A DNA stretch of 64,000 bases, taken from NCBI GenBank assembly GCA_024036415.1, contig JAMWET010007206.1:596001-660000 (forward strand), read 5' to 3'. The notes below the pieces were generated by a model. The model made no database searches and had not been told where the DNA came from. It saw only the letters and a list, made by a program, of their open reading frames with translations. Below, one piece after another: positions 36,443 through 47,802 of this stretch (position 1 is its first letter; each line of letters begins with the position of its first letter). This DNA is from Prochilodus magdalenae (taxonomy: Eukaryota > Chordata > Actinopteri > Characiformes > Prochilodontidae). The translations under genes were made by a program, and so were the position numbers.

Positions 36443-36601
36443 GGCTTCATGGACCTCAACTTCACAGAGTTCAGGAAGGGCGGGGCTAACGTGACGGGTT
36501 TTCAGCTAATGAACTACACAGAGCCTATGGTCAGCAGGACCATACAGGAATGGCTTGAGTTCGACAGCAAAGACCTGAAGAGTCCTAAGAGGAGGCTTAA
36601 G
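36443..36601 (+). CDS. gria1: gria1 exon 6 (amino-terminal domain)
   Basis: This 159-bp exon (53 codons, phase 0 on both sides) lies between CCCAG (ending 36442) and GTAAAG (36602). It reads GFMDLNFTEFRKGGANVTGF, then QLMNYTEPMV and IQEWLEFDS. GANVTGFQ is a hallmark of AMPA receptor subunits. N-X-S/T sites are NFT, NVT and NYT; NVT and NYT have counterparts in mammalian GluA1 while NFT may be additional. The exon looks one codon shorter than mammalian GRIA1 exon 6, in the variable basic stretch before the 3' end. Confidence 0.96.
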
Positions 36602-37119
36602 GTAAAGAACCTTATCGTTGCCTACTGTTGATTGTTCCTTGGCTTGGATGGACCATTTTAGAGAACCCTTTAACTGTTCTTAGTACCTTTAAAATTCCAT
36701 TGGGGTTGGGGGTTAACCTTGATCTAGCTTCTCAAAATTCTCATTTACACACTTGTCAAAGAACCGTTTCGTGAATCGTTCTTTAAGGCAGAGGTTCCCA
36801 AAGGTTTTCATGCCAGGACCCACATGTAAAGATGATGACCAACCAAAGATTTGTGAAAAAGGTGAAATGAGACTTGTCACAGAAGTCCTGAAGTTCTCAG
36901 CTTATATATAGTTTTGACCAGTGTATATAGTGGCAGATATAATCATAGTGACCAGTCCTACTACACCACTACTCCTGTCATTCACACCGCACTCAACAGC
37001 CGTCCTTCAAAAACACATGACCCTATGAGAGTCCATTCTGCAGAGTGGCACACACTTCTGAACTAAAACACACAGGCTGCATTCAGACAGTGAAGAGCAA
37101 GCCCATTTAAAAGCTGTTA

Positions 37120-37724
37120 TACACTCCTCTTCAACACTGCACCCAGAAGGAAGTGTGGGATTGTAGTTCTATTGGGAAGGAAGATAAAGGTGACCAGGAA
37201 CAATAAATGATAATAAGTTTAGACTGATATGGGTAATATTTATTGAGCTACACATACAGAAGTAGTGTCTCTCAGTATGGCGTCGGGCCGCCATGTTTGG
37301 TAATGCAACATGCCAGACGTCTCAGCATGGGGTTGTCTGTGATAATCCATCCCACGCAGTTTGAATAACCTCACACAGTTCCTACAGATAGTGTGGTAGG
37401 GGTGGAGGTGGAGGGACACCAGGCCTTCTGGATGTGTGGAGCATGAAAACAAACCCTTCAGCTTGGCCCTGACCACGGTGGCACCACACATGGATTAGTT
37501 GGCCGTTTCCACGGTGCTATTGGTGCTGCCACTAACAGGATGACTCGGGAGGGCATCACTGATCACTGAATGTCCACAATGGTGGCTGTTTGGTCAGTCA
37601 GGTGGAGCGATAACTTGAATCATTCACATGTCTTATAATGTCAGACCTACCCACCAAGTTTCGTTTCTGTCGGTTGACTTCTTCTGGGTGCAGCTATTTG
37701 TGCAACTGTTCTTTTGATGGTGAG
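37120..37724 (-). pseudogene. Tc1-like element (family Z), copy 1
   Basis: The left part has CACCCAGAAGGAAGTGTGG and AGACTGATATGGGTAATATT. The right end has TTTGTGCAACTGTTCTTTTG and ATGGTGAG. A minus-strand frame (37240-37491) starts MCGATVVRAKLKGLFSCS, aligning with the Z copy at 43610, which is preceded by a Tc1-like WQRVIFSDEYCFCLG block. The catalytic parts are mostly deleted. Confidence 0.65.
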
Positions 37725-37842
37725 TCTATATGACAGCAGGCCGCAGATTCTTTGGGCTTGCTAACATTTCTACATTTCTAGACATTTCTACATCCTGTAT
37801 TCTTTGGTCTTTCAGAGGATAGTTCAGACCCCCTCAGAGCTA

Positions 37843-38364
37843 CAGGGGTTGGACAATGAAACTGAAACACCTGTCATTTTAGTGTGGGAGGTCTCATGGC
37901 TAAATTGGACCAGCCTGGGGGCCAATCTTCATTAACTGCACATTGCACCAGTAAGAGCAGAGTGTGAAGGTTCAGTTAGCAGGTAAGAGCACAGTTCTGC
38001 TCAAACTACTGCAATGCACACAGCATTATGGGTGACATACCAGAGTTCAAAAGTTGGTGCACGTCTTGCTGGCGCATCTGTGACCAAGACAGCAAGTCTT
38101 TGTGATGTATCAAGAGCCACGGTATCCAGGGTAATGTCAGCATACCACCAAGAAGGACGAACCTCCACCAGCATCACGTAGTGACCTGGCCACTATCCTG
38201 CAAGAAGAATGGCTTAAACTCCCTCTGACCACTGTGCAGGACGCAGTATATGTCATTCCCAAGACGAACTGACGCTGTATTGGCTGCAAAAGGAGGCCCT
38301 ACACCATACTAATAAATGATTGTGGTCTAAAACCAGGTGTTTCAGCTTCATTGTCCAACCCCCG
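37843..38364 (+). mobile_element. Tc1-like nonautonomous element (family Y), copy 2
   Basis: Same ends, TA flanks and body as the 31243 copy, with only scattered substitutions. A deletion near 38050 removes the segment after GAGTTCAAAAG, between short direct repeats, and cuts into the transposase remnant. The high similarity suggests recent spread. Confidence 0.9.
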
Positions 38365-38752
38365 TATATAGTAGCTCCTAGATAATTACTGAATAGATCA
38401 TAGTAGTAAAAATAGACTTAGCTAACTAGCTAACACATCTGGATAATACAGTTGAAAGGTTTTAAAGACTTAATGCATGTGTGCTTTTACCTGGAACTTG
38501 GGTTTCATGAATTGGGAATGCTATAAAAGCCAACTTATAACCAACATTCTGTTGCAACTTTCTTCTGACTGTACATATCAAGTGGCTTTCCTTCCTCGAC
38601 ACACCTGTTTCAACTCATCAGACATTCAAAATCAAGTTGATGAAGTGTGTTGGAGGAGGGAAAGCACTGAGCTGTGCCAGATTTGAGTTTAAGAAGCTCT
38701 TGTCCTGCTTACTGCTCTAACACTCACTGGCATCTCTATGGGCTTTATTCAG

Positions 38753-38920
38753 TACACCGGAGCGCTCACCTATGACGGTGTGAGCGTCATGGCCACTGCC
38801 TTCCAGAACCTCAGGAAGCAGCGCATCGACATCTCTCGGCGGGGGAACGCAGGCGAGTGCCTGGCCAACCCCCCGGCACCTTGGGGCCAAGGTATCGACA
38901 TCCAGAGAGCCCTCCAGCAG
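38753..38920 (+). CDS. gria1: gria1 exon 7 (amino-terminal domain)
   Basis: This 168-bp exon (56 codons, phase 0 on both sides) lies between TTCAG (ending 38752) and GTAACT (38921). It reads [28 protein letters not shown] and [19 protein letters not shown] followed by IDIQRALQQ. The RRGNAG.CLANP..PWGQG block is one of the most conserved parts of the AMPA receptor amino-terminal domain. The IDIQRALQQ ending favours GluA1 over GluA2-4. Confidence 0.97.
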
Positions 38921-40041
38921 GTAACTCACATGCATGAATACACTGCTGACTGCGCTGCAATGACTTCGAATCTGTTCTCTGATGATCAGATGAAGCATGT
39001 CAGCAATGGCTGTTGAGGCTTGAACTTACACTGGCACTCAGAAAGAGTTGCTGGGGTGCAGATATAATCATACGCTGCTGGTAGGTTGCCATGGTTGCTC
39101 AGTTAAGCTCTAGTATTCAGTGAAGGAAACATCACTTGAAACTGACCTTCGTCATGAATTGGTAGTGATTCTTGATTAGTCAGCAGTTTTCATGCTGATA
39201 AGGCATATCGTTGCTGCCAAAAAAAAAAAAAAACATGTATCTGCATAATACTGGAGAGGGCAGGAATGGTTTTAGGCATGCACCTTTTTATGGGCCTGTA
39301 GGACTGAACATTTTCCCACAAATATATAAATGATGATAGTTTATCTAATATTTTGGCTGCACTGTGAGGATGAGCAGCATACCCTGCTTTATTGGATGGA
39401 GGCTTGAACATTGGACATCACATGACTGCCAGTTAACTGTACTTGCAGTGTCACGTACAGTTTCATTGCTTCAGAAAACGGAAACTTGGTCCAATGTTGT
39501 TACCCCTGTAGGCTATAAAATTAAAACTGTAGCTTTTTCAAATCATGATTTTGATATTAAACTGATTAATCAGCCCTAAAACTGATTCATTAGCCCGACT
39601 TCCTACTTTCTAAGAGTCTTTGGAAAGCTATACAGGTTTGACTGACTTACTCAGTGCAGAATAATAATATAAATAACATTCATCAAAATAATTGCTGGCT
39701 TTCCCTGACCCATAGTGATATACAGTGATGCTTATAAGTTTGTGACCCTCTTAGAATTGTCAGTATTACTGAATAAATGTGTCCTAAAATTTAACATAGG
39801 ACTTCACATAGGTTCTAAACATAGAAGGAGAATCTAAATTAACCAAGTTAAGCAACTGAGGCATAAATATTAGACCTTAGACATTTATTTATTAAGGAAA
39901 TATGGTAGAGTGGCGAAAGTATATGAACATTAAGGATTAGATAGATAGATAGATGTACACAGAAGTAACACAAGAAGGACAAGACAGAGTGATACAGGTA
40001 GAGACAAAGATACACTGTAAAGTATGAAAGTATAAAAATAG

Positions 40042-41034
40042 AGTCCTTAGTGTCTGTGTAAAGTCCTTCAGTGTCTGTGTAAAATATTTTAGTGTCTGTG
40101 TAAAGTCCTTTAGTGTCTGTGTAAAGTCCTTTAGTGTCTGTGTAAAGTCCTTCAGTGTCTGTGTAAAGTCCTTAGTGTCTGTGTAAAGTCCTTCAGTGTC
40201 TGTGTAAAGTATTTTAGTGTCTGTGTAAAGTCCTTTAGTGTCTGTGTAAAGTCCTTCAGTGTCTGTGTAAAGTCCTTAGTGTCTGTGTAAAGTCCTTCAG
40301 TGTCTGTGTAAAGTCCTTAGTGTCTGTGTAGTCCTTCAGTGTCTGTGTAAAGTCCTTAGTGTCTGTGTAAAGTCCTTCAGTGTCTGTGTAAAGTCCTTAG
40401 TGTCTGTGTAAAGTCCTTCAGTGTCTGTGTAAAAGTCCTTAGTGTCTGTGTAAAGTCCTTCAGTGTCTGTGTAAAGTCCTTAGTCTCTGTGTAAAGTCCT
40501 TCAATGTCTGTGTAAGGTCCTTAGTGTCTGTGTAAAGTCCTTCAGTGTCTGTGTAAAGTCTTTTAGTGTCTGTTTAAAGTCATTTAGTGTCTGTGTAAAG
40601 TCTTTTAATGTCTGTGTAAAGTCCTTCAGTGTCTGTGTAAAGTCCTTCAGTGTCTGTGTAAAGTCTTTAGTGTCTGTGTAAAGTCCTTCAGTGTCTGTGT
40701 AAAGTCTTTTAGTGTCTGTGTAAAGTCCTTTAGTGTCTGTGTAAAGTCCTTCAGTGTCTGTGTAAAGTCTTTAGTGTCTGTGTAAAGTCCTTTAGTGTCT
40801 GTGTAAAGTCCTTCAGTGTCTGTGTAAAGTCCTTTAGTGTCTGTGTAAAGTCCTTCAGTGTCTGTGTAAAGTCCTTAGTGTCTGTGTAAAGCCCTTCAGT
40901 GTCTGTGTAAAGTATTTAGTGTCTGTGTAAAGTCCTTTAGTGTCTGTGTAAAGTCCTTAGTGTCTGTGTAAAGCCCTTCAGTGTCTGTGGAAAGTTCTTT
41001 AGTGTCTGTGTAAAGTCCTACAGTGTCTGTGTAA
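40042..41034. repeat. 20-21-bp minisatellite, about 47 units
   Basis: The tandem unit is close to AGTCCTTCAGTGTCTGTGTA plus A. Units of 20 and 21 bp alternate (CCTTAG versus CCTTCAG and CTTTTAG variants). A two-unit pattern (CTTCAG then CTTAG) recurs many times, so amplification often copied dimers. Confidence 0.95.
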
Positions 41035-42270
41035 TGGAATGGAGGTAGTGGCACAAATGGAGGTAGTGGTACAGCAAACAATTGGATTAGCAAACAATTT
41101 AAAGGTGAAATTAGAGTGAGGGATCGGTCGGTCTGATTTTCAGGACATGTTTGTGGAAGTGTATCATGACACAAACAAAGAAGATTTCTAAGGACCTCTG
41201 AGTAAGGGGTTGTTGATGCTCATGAGGCTCGAAAGGGTTACAAAACCACCCCAAGCCCCACCCCCCACCCCACATTAGCAGGGAATAACATATGTACTCA
41301 AAAAAATACATGCAATTATGACAAAACATAATCCAGTCCATTATTAAACTGCTGGTAAGTGTGATTTGGTACTTAATAAAATGCAAGAGACAGCCAGCAT
41401 CCTAGTGTCTAGCACCTATCCCACACAAACCCCCAGACCTTGCCCAAGCTTCAGCACTGGTAGCTGTGCCCAGGAGGGCAAGGACCCCAGTGGCTTGGAG
41501 AGCAGAGGGTCCCCCTCTCTCCGGACTCCGGTGCCAACACTCTTCATAACAAAGAGTCTGAATTGTGGAAGGAGGGAGCAGAGAGAGAGGGGACCTGAAG
41601 GCCAGTGAAGCGTCTTTGTTTTGGGTAAAATGAAATGGTCTAGCCTCCAGCGTCGTTTTGTTCCCACACCAGCACAGAGCATGCTCTAGCCTGCTGTACT
41701 GTTTCTCTGTGTGTATGAATGGCCAGGGCATTCAGGCCATGGCATACCTCTATTCCACCAACAAAGTGCTGTGCTTTTGCTGGTTGCCGGGCTGTACCGA
41801 AGCCGTTAAGAACGGGCCCTCTTTTTCCACTGGTTTCAGAGCCGAGCGATTACGCCTTAAACGCCGATGACCCGAAGTTTAGTTTCCTCTTTCCGTTATG
41901 AAGGTGCACTATTATGAAGGAGCACGTTGAGTTTCTTAGCTATCTGTAACGTTTCTCACATTATGGATCTCCTGTAATTGAATTTTTTTTGTTTTAGAAG
42001 ACAGATGCCTCTCATTGATTGCACTTATCACTGGTGGGATACAATTGTCCCTGAGTTCAGCTCAGTGCAGTCTATAGTGCGGTGCCACGCCCCTTTGCCG
42101 TGTGCTTCACGGCATCTACGGTTCCAGACCACAGAGTTAAAGTTTTTTTTTTGTGGTGAGGGAAAAGTGCGAGCGCTTTGAGATTTTAGTGGAGATGTTG
42201 GTGGAAAAGAGCTCGCACTGAACCCTCCGTAGCACCCATGTTGTGTAGAGGTAGAAGTGGAATGTTAGAT

Positions 42271-42563
42271 TTAAGATTTGAATCCCTTGTTGATCCCACA
42301 GTGGGGAAATTTGGTCTCCGCATTTAACCCATCCGTGAAGTGAAACAGCCACAAACACACTCACTAGTGAACACACACACTAGAGGGCAGTGAGCACACT
42401 TACCCGGAGCGGTGGGCAGCCCTATCCACGCCACCGGGGGAGCAGTTGGGGGTTAGATGCCTTGCTCAAGGGCACCTCAGTCGTTAACTGTCAGTTCAGG
42501 ATATCGTACCGGCAACCCTCTGGTCACAAGGCTGGTTCCCTAACCTCCAGCCCATGACTGCCC
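42271..42563 (-). mobile_element. tRNA-derived SINE (family S3), copy 1
   Basis: On the minus strand the head reads ATGGGCTGGAGGTTAGGGAA (A box), and GGTTGCCGGTACGATATCC stands at the B-box place. The body has CAAGGCATCTAACCCCC and the tail GGGTTAAATGCGGAGACC. The complete relative at 62991-63278 has the better B box. Confidence 0.75.
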
Positions 42564-43104
42564 AGGACTAAAGACCCTGGAATGGAGAATGGGGTATTGG
42601 GGCTACTTGAGAGTAGAAGGCAGCCCTGATGTTCCTTTCTAAAAGTCTGTTCTTTGATCTCACGTCAATAGTGATCAATAGTGAGACCCCTACATTCATA
42701 CTTAGCATCTGCTTTTGAAGTGTTTGAAGGGGTCCGTCCACTCGAGGTCACTCCCTTTAACGATTTGATGCGTCTCTCTGAAGGTGGTGTGTCTGTGTGG
42801 GCTGCATTGGAAGGGTCAGAGACTGGGGTGTCTGATTCGATCTGTAAAGAGTCACTGTAGCTGCAGGTTGTTCTTCCAGCACAGCTCCTTTGGTTGAAGA
42901 CTCAGAATAGATTACCCTAGTGGATGTAGTCTGAGGGGTAGAATGAAAACCTGCAGCTACCCTTGCCCTCAGTCCTGACTTAAGGACTTGCTCAGGTGTT
43001 CCTAAGGTCTGTTCTTTGACCTTAAGTCAAATCATAATTAAGTTTATTTATTATATACAGTTTGAAAACACCTGCTGCCCTTTAGATGATTCCCGATGAA
43101 TGAA

Positions 43105-43330
43105 GCAGCAGGTGTAACATCCTGTCCTCACCAGCTCCCGTCTTTTCTTGATTCTTTCTGTTTCTGTCTTTCTATGTGCCGTTGTTACTCCCTGCCATTT
43201 GGTTTTGGTGTTATGCTGCGTCTTAGCTCCTTCCCGTCTCTGTCTTCTGGCCACGCCCCTCACCAGTCCCTAGTTAATAACTCCAGTTATGATAGCGATG
43301 GAGTATTTTTGACCACTAGTGTATAATCTG
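43105..43330. mobile_element. LTR-like pyrimidine-rich repeat fragment
   Basis: It begins GTGTAACATCCTGTCCTC and continues with TTTCTGTTTCTGTCTTTC and GGCCACGCCCC, matching in style the LTR-like repeats at 46971, 53660 and 60636. It has no clear ends or target duplication. It stops just before exon 8. Confidence 0.4.
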
Positions 43331-43357
43331 TCTTTGTCCCTCTTGCTCTTTCTCCAG

Positions 43358-43462
43358 GTGCAATTTGAAGGTCTAACAGGCCACGTCCAGTTCAATGAGA
43401 AAGGACATCGGACCAACTTTACCGTCAGTGTATTGGAGCTCGGCCCAAGTGGACCTAAGAAG
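43358..43462 (+). CDS. gria1: gria1 exon 8 (end of amino-terminal domain)
   Basis: This 105-bp exon (35 codons, phase 0) lies between CTCCAG (ending 43357) and GTGAAT (43463). It reads VQFEGLTGHVQFNEKGHRTN, then FTVSVLELGPSGPKK. The EGLTG.VQFNEKG motif matches GluA1, and N-F-T is a conserved glycosylation position. The length equals that of the mammalian exon 8. An LTR-like repeat ends just upstream of it. Confidence 0.96.
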
Positions 43463-44614
43463 GTGAATCACGCTAGTAAAAATTGAGGATGGAGGATTTA
43501 ACCAAGTACATCTCAAACATGGATGGCATTAGAATACATATAGTGCTAGATGGTGTTTTCTTATTGGGGGGAAAAGAAAAACGAATCCTGCTTACACCAA
43601 TTGCAGGGAACACTCATCGTCAAAAGAATAGTTGGACCCAGAAGGAAGTGTTGGACTGCAATGCTAGTGGGAAGAAAGATTTAGACTGATATGGGTAATA
43701 TTTATTGGGCCTCAGTATGGCGTTGGTCTCAGATGCCATAGCATGGAGTTGTAGAGGTTCCTGCAGCTTGAATATTCTCACACAGTTTCTGCAGATTTCG
43801 CAGTAGGGGTGGAGGTGCAGTGACACCAGGCCTTGTGGACATGTAACGTGTGGCAACAAATCACTTATCTTGGTCCTGACCACGGTGCCTCTACACACGG
43901 TTCCCTGGTCGTCTCCACCAAGACAAAAGCAGTACTCATCACTGAAGATGACCCGCTGCCATTCCCAGTCACTTCATCAAAGTCTGGCACAGCACCATCG
44001 CAGTCTTGGGCGACGCTGACGTGATATTATACATGTAGCTCTGTGTTATGAAGCCGTTTGCCAAAGGTGGTGGCACTAATAGGATAACTCAGAGAGGGCA
44101 TCATTGTAGCTGTTGTATTAGTCAGGTACAGCGTTAAGGCCCCGCCTTGCTTACGTCACATGTGCGCTGATCATGAAACTTGAAAGATCTGCATGTCTCA
44201 TGATGTCAAACCTACCCACCAAGTTTCGCTCCAATCGGTTGATTCCTTTGGGTGCAGGTATTTGTGCAGCTCTTCTTTTGGCGATGACTGTATATATGAC
44301 TTTTACGTCAACAGTGTGCTCACACTTGCACACATATCTGCGGCTGTGCAGGAGATCTATCCACCTCCCTTCAGCTGTCGTTTCAGCGTCTGCCAGCTCG
44401 CGTGATTAGCTGTAGGTAGCGCCTCGGCGTTATCTCAGAGGAGAGCGGTGAGAGTGAAGTGTTAGTCACTGGAGGGGTGAAAGGGGTGTGCATGCATTTC
44501 AAGTGATTGCGCTTCTTCTTAAGCCTCCAATATGAATATTTATCACCCTAAAAATAGCTGCGCCAAAAGTTCCTGCCTCCTCCCTGCCATGTTATTCCTC
44601 TCTTCTGCACGCAG
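43463..44614 (+). other. gria1: Intron 8 of gria1 (1.15 kb)
   Basis: Mostly occupied by a Z-type Tc1 relic (43610-44290). The last 300 bp are unique and non-coding. Confidence 0.85.
43610..44290 (-). pseudogene. Tc1-like element (family Z), copy 2 with transposase remnant
   Basis: Ends are CATCGTCAAAAGAATAGTTG and its rough complement near 44270-44288. On the minus strand the remnant reads WEWQRVIFSDEYCFCLGGDD, holding a Tc1-like catalytic aspartate region (FSDE). GTVCRGTVVRTKISDLLPHV then follows. The rest of the catalytic domain is missing. Confidence 0.7.
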
Positions 44615-44725
44615 GTGGGTTACTGGAACGAAAACGAGAAGTACGTGAGCACGGCGACGTACTCCCACGCGCTCAACGAGACGATTGGCTTGCAGAACAG
44701 GACCTACGTAGTCACTACCATCCTA
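44615..44725 (+). CDS. gria1: gria1 exon 9 (linker to ligand-binding domain)
   Basis: This 111-bp exon (37 codons, phase 0) lies between CGCAG (ending 44614) and GTAAGT (44726). It reads VGYWNENEKYVS, a variable linker TATYSHALNETIGL, and QNRTYVVTTIL. GYWNE opens the linker after the amino-terminal domain, and NRTYVVTTIL starts the first strand of ligand-binding segment S1. N-E-T and N-R-T are likely N-glycosylation sites. Confidence 0.96.
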
Positions 44726-45610
44726 GTAAGTGTCTCTCGCTACAGAGCTGTTGCGTGTGACTGACTAATGTCGGCGTGATCGACCTTCCACAGCCATCAC
44801 ACCAGCTTTCAATCAAGTCCCCACTGATGTTCCCTCCTGTCAACAATATGTCCGATACGTCTGTGGTCCTCTGCCACTCATTGGCTTTGGCAGGGCTATG
44901 TGCATAAAGTCAAGACTGCCTTTCCTGTACGGCAGCAGAGTCTGTCCTATTTGCTCCTCTTTGAAGGCTGTCCCAGAAAAGCCCCTCGCCGTGGCCACGT
45001 CTCATCAGTGCAGCAAAGTTCTTTGTGGATAGTGGATACTACAGTTACTGCACTGTTTGAAGAGCGCAGCGCCCCTCAGAGGGATTTATTAGTCGTCGAT
45101 GTTTGTTAACAACAGTGTGGGTATGTGTGTGTGTGTATGGGAGAGAGGATGCACCACCAGTAGATGCCAGGATGCCAGTAGATTGGCATTCCACATATGA
45201 ATAGCCTTGGTGATAACCACTCTTGGTACTGGTGTTGCACCCTGGGAAGTAAACACAGTGTCAAGGTGGTTTGAGGTGAAAATGCTCCATGCTAGAGAAA
45301 CTTCCCGAGTCAGGATTGTTCCCAGTGGTGATGGTAGGAACCAGACGTCTGAGTTAATCTGCCATTCCTTCCTCTGTCTCACAGTTCACTAAATGCTTCT
45401 CTTATACTTACTAATAGATCATCAGCGTAAGTTTAAGGTTAACGTTCAGTCATCAGTAGCTCAACGCCAACCTTGATACCTCAACTGTGATACGCCAACT
45501 GTGATAAACGGTCAGCTGTGATAAACTCCTTATAGCCTCGGGTTTACCATTAACAGTGATTTTTCTTTTTCAGACTTGCAGCTCACTCTCATTCTAACAG
45601 ACATCAGTTA

Positions 45611-45840
45611 TTCTATTCAGTAAAGCACATAACTGTACATCCTTATCCATTTCTGCATCTGTTCTCGCTGTCCAGTGTTGACCCAAGGCGGATGGGTCTC
45701 CCTTTTAACTCTTGGTTCCTCTCGAGGTTTCTTCCTGTTGCTCTAATGGGAGTTTCTCCATGCCACTGTTGCCCTTGGCTTGCTCTTTGGGATCTTTATT
45801 GGGACAATAATAATTAATCATCATCTTTCTCTTGTTATTT
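45611..45840. repeat. Common teleost interspersed repeat (GGTTTCTTCCTGTTGCTC type)
   Basis: The segment with GTTGACCCAAGGCGGATGGG, GGTTCCTCTCGAGGTTTC and GGGAGTTTCTCCATGCCACT resembles a repeat I recall as widespread in fish introns. I cannot assign its class. It abuts the TIR element starting at 45842. Confidence 0.5.
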
Positions 45841-45841
45841 A

Positions 45842-46767
45842 TGGAGGACCGGATCTGCCAAAATTAAAAATAAATAAATAAATAAATATAAGAGTAAATA
45901 AAATTAACATTTAAATAAAAGTAACTAGAATTTGTATATATTGCTTGCTTTGATTTTATTTATACACTTATTTCCTTTTCTTGCATTTATATATTCCTCA
46001 TTTTATTTATTCTTGTACTGTTTATTAATGTTTTTTAATGTCTCCCTTCATTTTATATATATTTTCTGCATATATTATTTAAACATGGTAATTTTAAAAT
46101 CTATTTATTTAATACATATTTTTACATAAAATATAATGTAATTATACATTTAATTATTTTTATTTATTTTTTTTATAAATTTATTTATTAATTTATTTCT
46201 GTTTTTCTTCTTTCATATGATAATGAGGAGGTGTGTTTTTCATGTTCAGGCTTAGCAATCAAGTGCAGAACGACAGGAGAGTAAATAATCTGCACTTGCA
46301 TTTTCAGCAGGGTCAGCTAAGAGTCTCAGCTCTCTTGCTACCTGTTGCCTGTAAGCAGACATTAGTGCACCGTGGTGTTCATAGTTACTGCTGATGGAGC
46401 AAGACATGTACAATCGATCTACGGAATCTGATGTCGATCAACCAATAGGAATGTTAAGACACACTGATGTCATTGATTGACAGCCCCTTTATTACCATAA
46501 GGGTAAGAAAAAACAAAAATAAATAAATAAATGATTTTATTAATAAATAATTAGGTAAATACATTAATTTCAAATAAAAATGTTCATTAAGTAACACAAA
46601 TAACAAAATAAATACAAGTTTTTTATTTATTGATATACTTATTTCTATGCTTATTTATTTATTTTTAGATTTACCATCATTATTTCTTTACCATTTTAAT
46701 TTAAGTATTAGTGTTTTATTTATTTATTTATTTATTTATTTTTTATTTTGGCAGATTCGGTCCTCCA
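45842..46767. mobile_element. 926-bp AT-rich TIR element with TA target duplication
   Basis: The ends TGGAGGACCGGATCTGCC and GGCAGATTCGGTCCTCCA are inverted with a single mismatch visible. They extend into complementary AAATAAATAAAT and ATTTATTTATTT runs. TA stands on both sides. The middle carries no coding frame. Confidence 0.85.
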
Positions 46768-46970
46768 TAGTTTTCCATGTGTTTCCTGTGTTAAGTTGTT
46801 TAGTTTTTGTTTTCCTCTGATGGCTTTAGTCATCACTTCATTAAACTGATCGTTGCTACATTGTCTTCTATAGTACACTATATTGCCAAAAGTATTTCCT
46901 CGTCTCACTTCACACGCATATAAACGTGATTGGCATCCCATTCTTAATCCATAGGGTTTAATACGATGAC

Positions 46971-47382
46971 TGTAACGATTGGGTTGAGGCGGGATGCAAG
47001 TGCAAAGTGGATTAATTGGAATGAGTCTGGGTAACAGGGGTCAAGTCACAGCAAGGTACGAGTAAAGGCATATCCATAACTTAAACAAATGGATAACGGA
47101 AACAAAACAGGTGAAGAACTAACACCGGGACAACAGCTTAGAAATCACAAACATATAACAGACCAAACTAACACAGGGTCAATACACAGAGACTTCACCA
47201 ACAGACAGGGCAAACAAAGGGATCTAAATACACGTCCTGATGGATAACAGATAGGTCTCAGGTGTGGGAGTGGGCGGAGCTAGGGGAAGCAGGAAGAGCT
47301 GTGCTAAGACAAAGTAACCAGAGGGGGCGTTGTGAGACACGAACAGGGACAGGCAGACAGATAGACAGACGGAGATGGAACA
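46971..47382 (-). mobile_element. Solo LTR, 412 bp, with 5-bp target duplication
   Basis: The element starts TGTAACGATTGGG and ends GATGGAACA (TG...CA) and is flanked on both sides by ATGAC (46966-46970 and 47383-47387). On the minus strand it begins TGTTCCATCTCCGTCTG, has a possible TATA-like TGTATTTAGATCC, and ends CCCAATCGTTACA. No internal retroelement sequence is present, as expected after recombination between two LTRs. The superfamily (probably Ty3-like) is a guess. Confidence 0.8.
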
Positions 47383-47387
47383 ATGAC

Positions 47388-47802
47388 GGCCCACCCTTTG
47401 CTGCTATAACAGCTTCGACTCTTCTGGGAAGGCCTTCCACAAGGGTTAGGAATGTGTTCATGGGATCTTTGTCCATTCTTCCAGAAGTGTTGGATGAGAA
47501 GGCCTGGCTCGCCGTCTCCGCTCTAATTCATTCCAAAGGTGTTCTATTGGGTTGAGGTCAGGACTCTGTGTAGGCCAGTCCAGTTCTTCTACACTAAACT
47601 CGCTCATCCATGTCTTTATGGGCCTTGCTTTGTGCACTGGTGTGCAGTCATGTTGGAGTAGGAGGGGCCCTAAACTGTTCCCACAAAGTTGGGAGCATGA
47701 AATTGCCTGTTGGTCTGCTGAAACATTGAGAGTTCCTTTCACTGGAACAAAGGGGCCGAGCCCAGCACCAAACTTTACGCTTGGCACAATGCAGTCAGAC
47801 AA
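47388..47802 (-). pseudogene. C-terminal Tc1-like transposase (family X)
   Basis: The minus-strand frame contains LLLQHDCTPVHKARPIKTWM, then WPTQSPDLNPIEHLW and NELERRRRARPSHPTLLEEW. The D of QHD and the E of PIEHLW fit the second and third catalytic positions of DDE transposases. The frame shifts near 47470 and continues as MNTFLTLVEGLPRRVEAVI to the end. The first catalytic aspartate is missing, so it is inactive. Confidence 0.85.

Larger units (their letters stand above)
36602..38752 (+). other. gria1: Intron 6 of gria1 (2.2 kb)
   Basis: About half is mobile DNA: a Z element (37120-37724) and a Y element (37843-38364). The flanks show nothing recognisable. Confidence 0.85.
38921..43357 (+). 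other. gria1: Intron 7 of gria1 (4.4 kb)
   Basis: It contains a GATA run near 39938, a 1-kb 21-bp minisatellite, a SINE, a worn hAT-like hairpin (42855-42965) and an LTR-like fragment. Other parts show nothing recognisable. Confidence 0.85.

Noticed and set aside
40042..41034. CRISPR-like regular repeats
   Set aside because: Units are contiguous without unique spacers, and the genome is eukaryotic; the same applies to the arrays at 11048 and 25308.
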